64,000 nt of DNA from NCBI GenBank assembly GCA_027854065.1, contig JAQGEF010000008.1:1-64000 (forward strand). The letters run 5' to 3'. The position numbers and the translations under genes are program-made. The notes below the pieces were generated by a model. The model was not told where the DNA came from. It searched no databases and worked only from the letters and a program-made list of their open reading frames with translations. Source of the DNA: Polluticaenibacter yanchengensis. GTDB taxonomy: Bacteria; Bacteroidota; Bacteroidia; Chitinophagales; Chitinophagaceae. Below are positions 62,601 to 64,000 of the stretch, in pieces (position 1 is the first letter of the stretch; every line of letters begins with the position of its first letter).

Positions 62601-64000
62601 TTTTAGGTTGGCGGTTGAAATGGTGCCATTGGCAATGTAATTTTGTTTTGCCTGATTAAAGTCTAATGTGGTTTCAATTTCACCTGCTAAATTCGGATCA
62701 TTGATATTGAACAGGGATTTTAATGTACTGTTTTTGTAGAGCGCATCTGCTGTGATGTTTTTGAATGTATAACCTCCGTAAGTGCCGGACTCTACAGTAC
62801 CGTTGAATTTGATGCCGCTTTTATCGGATAAACCGTCGCTGCTTAAACTTCCGCGGAATTTTAATTTACCCAATAACGGGATATCCAGTATTTGTCCTGC
62901 GTTGATATCGGCATCAATGACATTGCCGTTATAGCCTGCTTTGGGGCCGTCAGCTTTGAAACTAAAATCCAGGTAAGCATATCCTGCTTTGGTATTTACA
63001 AGACCGTCCAGTAAGAAGTCATCATAAAATCCGAAAAATTTGCCTTTGAAATCTATTACACCAAGATTGCCAACCGGGCCGTTCCTTAAGCTTTTGAGTT
63101 GGGGCGCCCAGATCTCGAAGTCGCGGACATCTAGTTTTGACCCTGCGGTATTAAAGCTGATCACCGTTTTGTCGATATCCGTTAGACCTTTCATGGCCAA
63201 TTGGCCTACTACTTTGGTATTGCCGGTTTCAAGGTTGAGGTTGTCTATATTGAAATTGCTGATGGTGGCATTATTGACACTTCCTGTCAATTTTATTTGC
63301 TGGGTATTGCCTTTGAGTGCGGGTGCAAAAAAAGCAATGTCTTCCATGCTGATGGTGCTATTGTCGAGGTTAGCGGTAATTTTTACACTGTCTATAAATT
63401 CGCTCATGGCGTCCAGGTCTGTGTAACGCATGGCGAAGTAATTCGTGAGTTTGCTGTTATTCATTTCGAGGTCCAGCTTATTAAACTCCATCAGGCCCGG
63501 ATCTACTTTTAGCCTGGATTTCAGTCGTTTTATTTCTATACCGCTTCGTTCATTTGCTTTAATATCTACGTTAGCAAATAATGTATCGCCTATAAAGCTG
63601 AGGTCGTCTATTTGCCCGGTCAGGTTTGATACGATGATGTCCCTGTCATCAAATTCGTTGGGTTTGGAAGGGCGGCGACGGCGATTGTAAAATTGTAAAG
63701 TCCCGTTGCTGATATCGAGGCTTCTTACTTTTAATACCATTTTTCCGGCGGAAATCTCCATTGGCAGGGTATCGGCAAGGCGCTCCATATCGCGCATTTT
63801 CCAATAGCTAACGGAATCCGTTCGCCGCCAGTTGCCGCGCTTTTTTATTTCCCTGAATTCCGGTGATTCTACTGTTAGTTTATCAATGTCGAAAATACTC
63901 CTGCTAAAATCTATTTCATTGGCAGTCATGCGTAATTTTCCTACGCCACCTATCAGGTTTTTGCCCCGCCAGTTATCGAGTTCTTTAAAGGCAATATTCT
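59667..64000 (-). CDS. TamB-family translocation/assembly protein (N-terminus outside window)
   Basis: The frame is open to base 64000; the ATG at 63929 is internal. The visible 1444 residues are a long periplasmic beta-helical protein of the AsmA/TamB type: many repeated strands such as GNINFNGSIDKKMALTGNA and VKASGSGNIKMNTSTLGSTT. The C-terminal TamB (DUF490) domain in the last 350 residues contains RPFTLEKADGNYIEWRGDPS, ATIKETLAAPSISFGIEIPQ and NFGLSFNKSFLNNRIIFNVG. TamB proteins span the periplasm and help insert outer-membrane proteins or carry phospholipids. The gene overlaps dcd by one base. Nothing in the visible part is broken. Confidence 0.9.
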   Translation of the reverse strand, partial: NIAFKELDNWRGKNLIGGVGKLRMTANEIDFSRSIFDIDKLTVESPEFREIKKRGNWRRTDSVSYWKMRDMERLADTLPMEISAGKMVLKVRSLDISNGTLQFYNRRRRPSKPNEFDDRDIIVSNLTGQIDDLSFIGDTLFANVDIKANERSGIEIKRLKSRLKVDPGLMEFNKLDLEMNNSKLTNYFAMRYTDLDAMSEFIDSVKITANLDNSTISMEDIAFFAPALKGNTQQIKLTGSVNNATISNFNIDNLNLETGNTKVVGQLAMKGLTDIDKTVISFNTAGSKLDVRDFEIWAPQLKSLRNGPVGNLGVIDFKGKFFGFYDDFLLDGLVNTKAGYAYLDFSFKADGPKAGYNGNVIDADINAGQILDIPLLGKLKFRGSLSSDGLSDKSGIKFNGTVESGTYGGYTFKNITADALYKNSTLKSLFNINDPNLAGEIETTLDFNQAKQNYIANGTISTANLKALGLTNENIRFSGNFDIDFSGKNIDDFLGYAHFHNTNLLLDSKNLSFDSLTFTSTIDTAGIKHLSLRTNEATADVKGKFKLLSLPNSFQYFLSSYYPAFIPPPKNKAKDQDFSFEIITRNISPFLELFTKEVTGLDQSNIEGSINTNTSELYLNAGIPTVSIGTTHINSINIESSGTANRLNLLSSIGSISINDSLNFPDVTLRLGTQNDTSHIMLTTKSSGQLGNAQLDAFVYASKEGFEVKLNESSFLLNDKKWKVESNGNIELYNNIITTEGITFSQGEQKISIKTEPSEQGSSNDVRVNLKNVILNDLLPYILKEPRIEGLASGNINIEDPFKNLVAAYDLNIDQFALNNDSIGTIKLAGNYDNLRKSLETAIESKNQDYDFNARLNLNLNDSSDRKISVAAPIRKIKLSILKSYLGTILDDIDGIAEGNINFNGSIDKKMALTGNAKISSAFFKVGYTKCIYYADSATITMGDNFIDFGKINLRDNIDKNRARFGSFYGKMYHRMFDSLSFDLHARTDGMLVLNTKATDNDLFYGNAVAKASLDITGPGNNMYMKMSATPTDSSKISILNKVVRESGEADFIKFRTYGTEMVSVAASDNTNMTVDVDITATPLAKIDVILDDLTGDVIKASGSGNIKMNTSTLGSTTMRGRFDIETGSYDYNYQSLIRRPFTLEKADGNYIEWRGDPSNAILNVKAKYLTRKVSLGSLVGNGATNTTLDQSARNAKSDINVTATIKETLAAPSISFGIEIPQGSPIATNPSAQEMLNRIMRDTSELLRQVTYLIVFNSFAPYKEGASSYNPGADLAFNTITEIITREAGKILTNVIQQITGDRSINIEVNSKLYNSNMLTTGDQGKGTTGGIYDRVNFGLSFNKSFLNNRIIFNVGSDFDVGMSATTANSGFQFLPDFSIEFVLTSNRRLRAIVFKRDNLDIGGRRNRQGVSLSYRKDYESIFGQRKDSTFTSSGTINRKTN

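Overview
The window is about 64 kb from a member of the Bacteroidota, most likely a Chitinophagaceae-type soil or water bacterium. The lineage signs are an RpoB of 1266 residues, the long (308-residue) NusB form, the gene order nusB - DUF1573 lipoprotein - yajC, HYC_CC_PP and DUF4476 proteins, promoters of the TTTG...TAnnTTTG type, the absence of clear Shine-Dalgarno sequences, and low G+C. There is no tRNA, rRNA, CRISPR array or prophage. The only mobile gene seen is an IS110-family transposase cut by the left edge.

Layout. 1-0.5 kb: transposase tail. 0.7-5.9 kb: MscS-type channel, propeller-type sensor histidine kinase and a DUF1905/YdeI-like protein. 6.1-9.9 kb: rpoB, standing alone without rplL or rpoC. 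10.2-13.6 kb: an SGNH - MBOAT - SGNH cassette that looks like an envelope or exopolysaccharide O-acylation system. 13.6-14.2 kb: a TRIC-type channel. 14.6-17.1 kb: metal-handling cluster (HYC_CC_PP, two secreted HMA proteins and a beta-barrel). 17.2-20.1 kb: nusB, DUF1573, yajC and, convergent, rplY. 20.2-27.7 kb: a periplasmic binding protein, HMG-CoA lyase, a GH3/beta-lactamase-fold gene split at an A10 tract, galK and a YhcH-family gene. 27.9-31.0 kb: a secreted unknown and glgB. 31.4-38.0 kb: a MerR regulator divergent from a TolC/adaptor/RND efflux set. 38-46 kb: KDG kinase, GNAT, SDR, LD-carboxypeptidase and a DUF4476 group with a 44-residue membrane protein. 46-54.7 kb: cation antiporter, methyltransferase, two secreted peptidases and an acyltransferase. 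54.7-59.7 kb: a Tat-type secreted aminotransferase, pssA-rsmI, rlmN and dcd. 59.7-64 kb: TamB, which runs off the right edge.

The most striking thing not explained by genes is a family of dispersed, multibranched palindromic elements of about 115-180 bp. Eight copies (5.9, 14.3, 15.1, 21.4, 25.8, 34.4, 48.7 and 55.9 kb, both orientations) lie between genes. Their stems keep pairing through compensatory changes, and one subtype carries a conserved 15-17 bp stem closing a loop of about 30 nt that differs in every copy. One copy supplies the stop codon of a gene and another sits inside the efflux operon. A second stem-loop family has two copies (28.8 and 41.6 kb). Other points of interest are the A10 frameshift joining GH3 to a serine-hydrolase domain, the isolated rpoB, the duplicated SGNH genes around the MBOAT, and the overlapping divergent promoters with direct repeats at the efflux operon.
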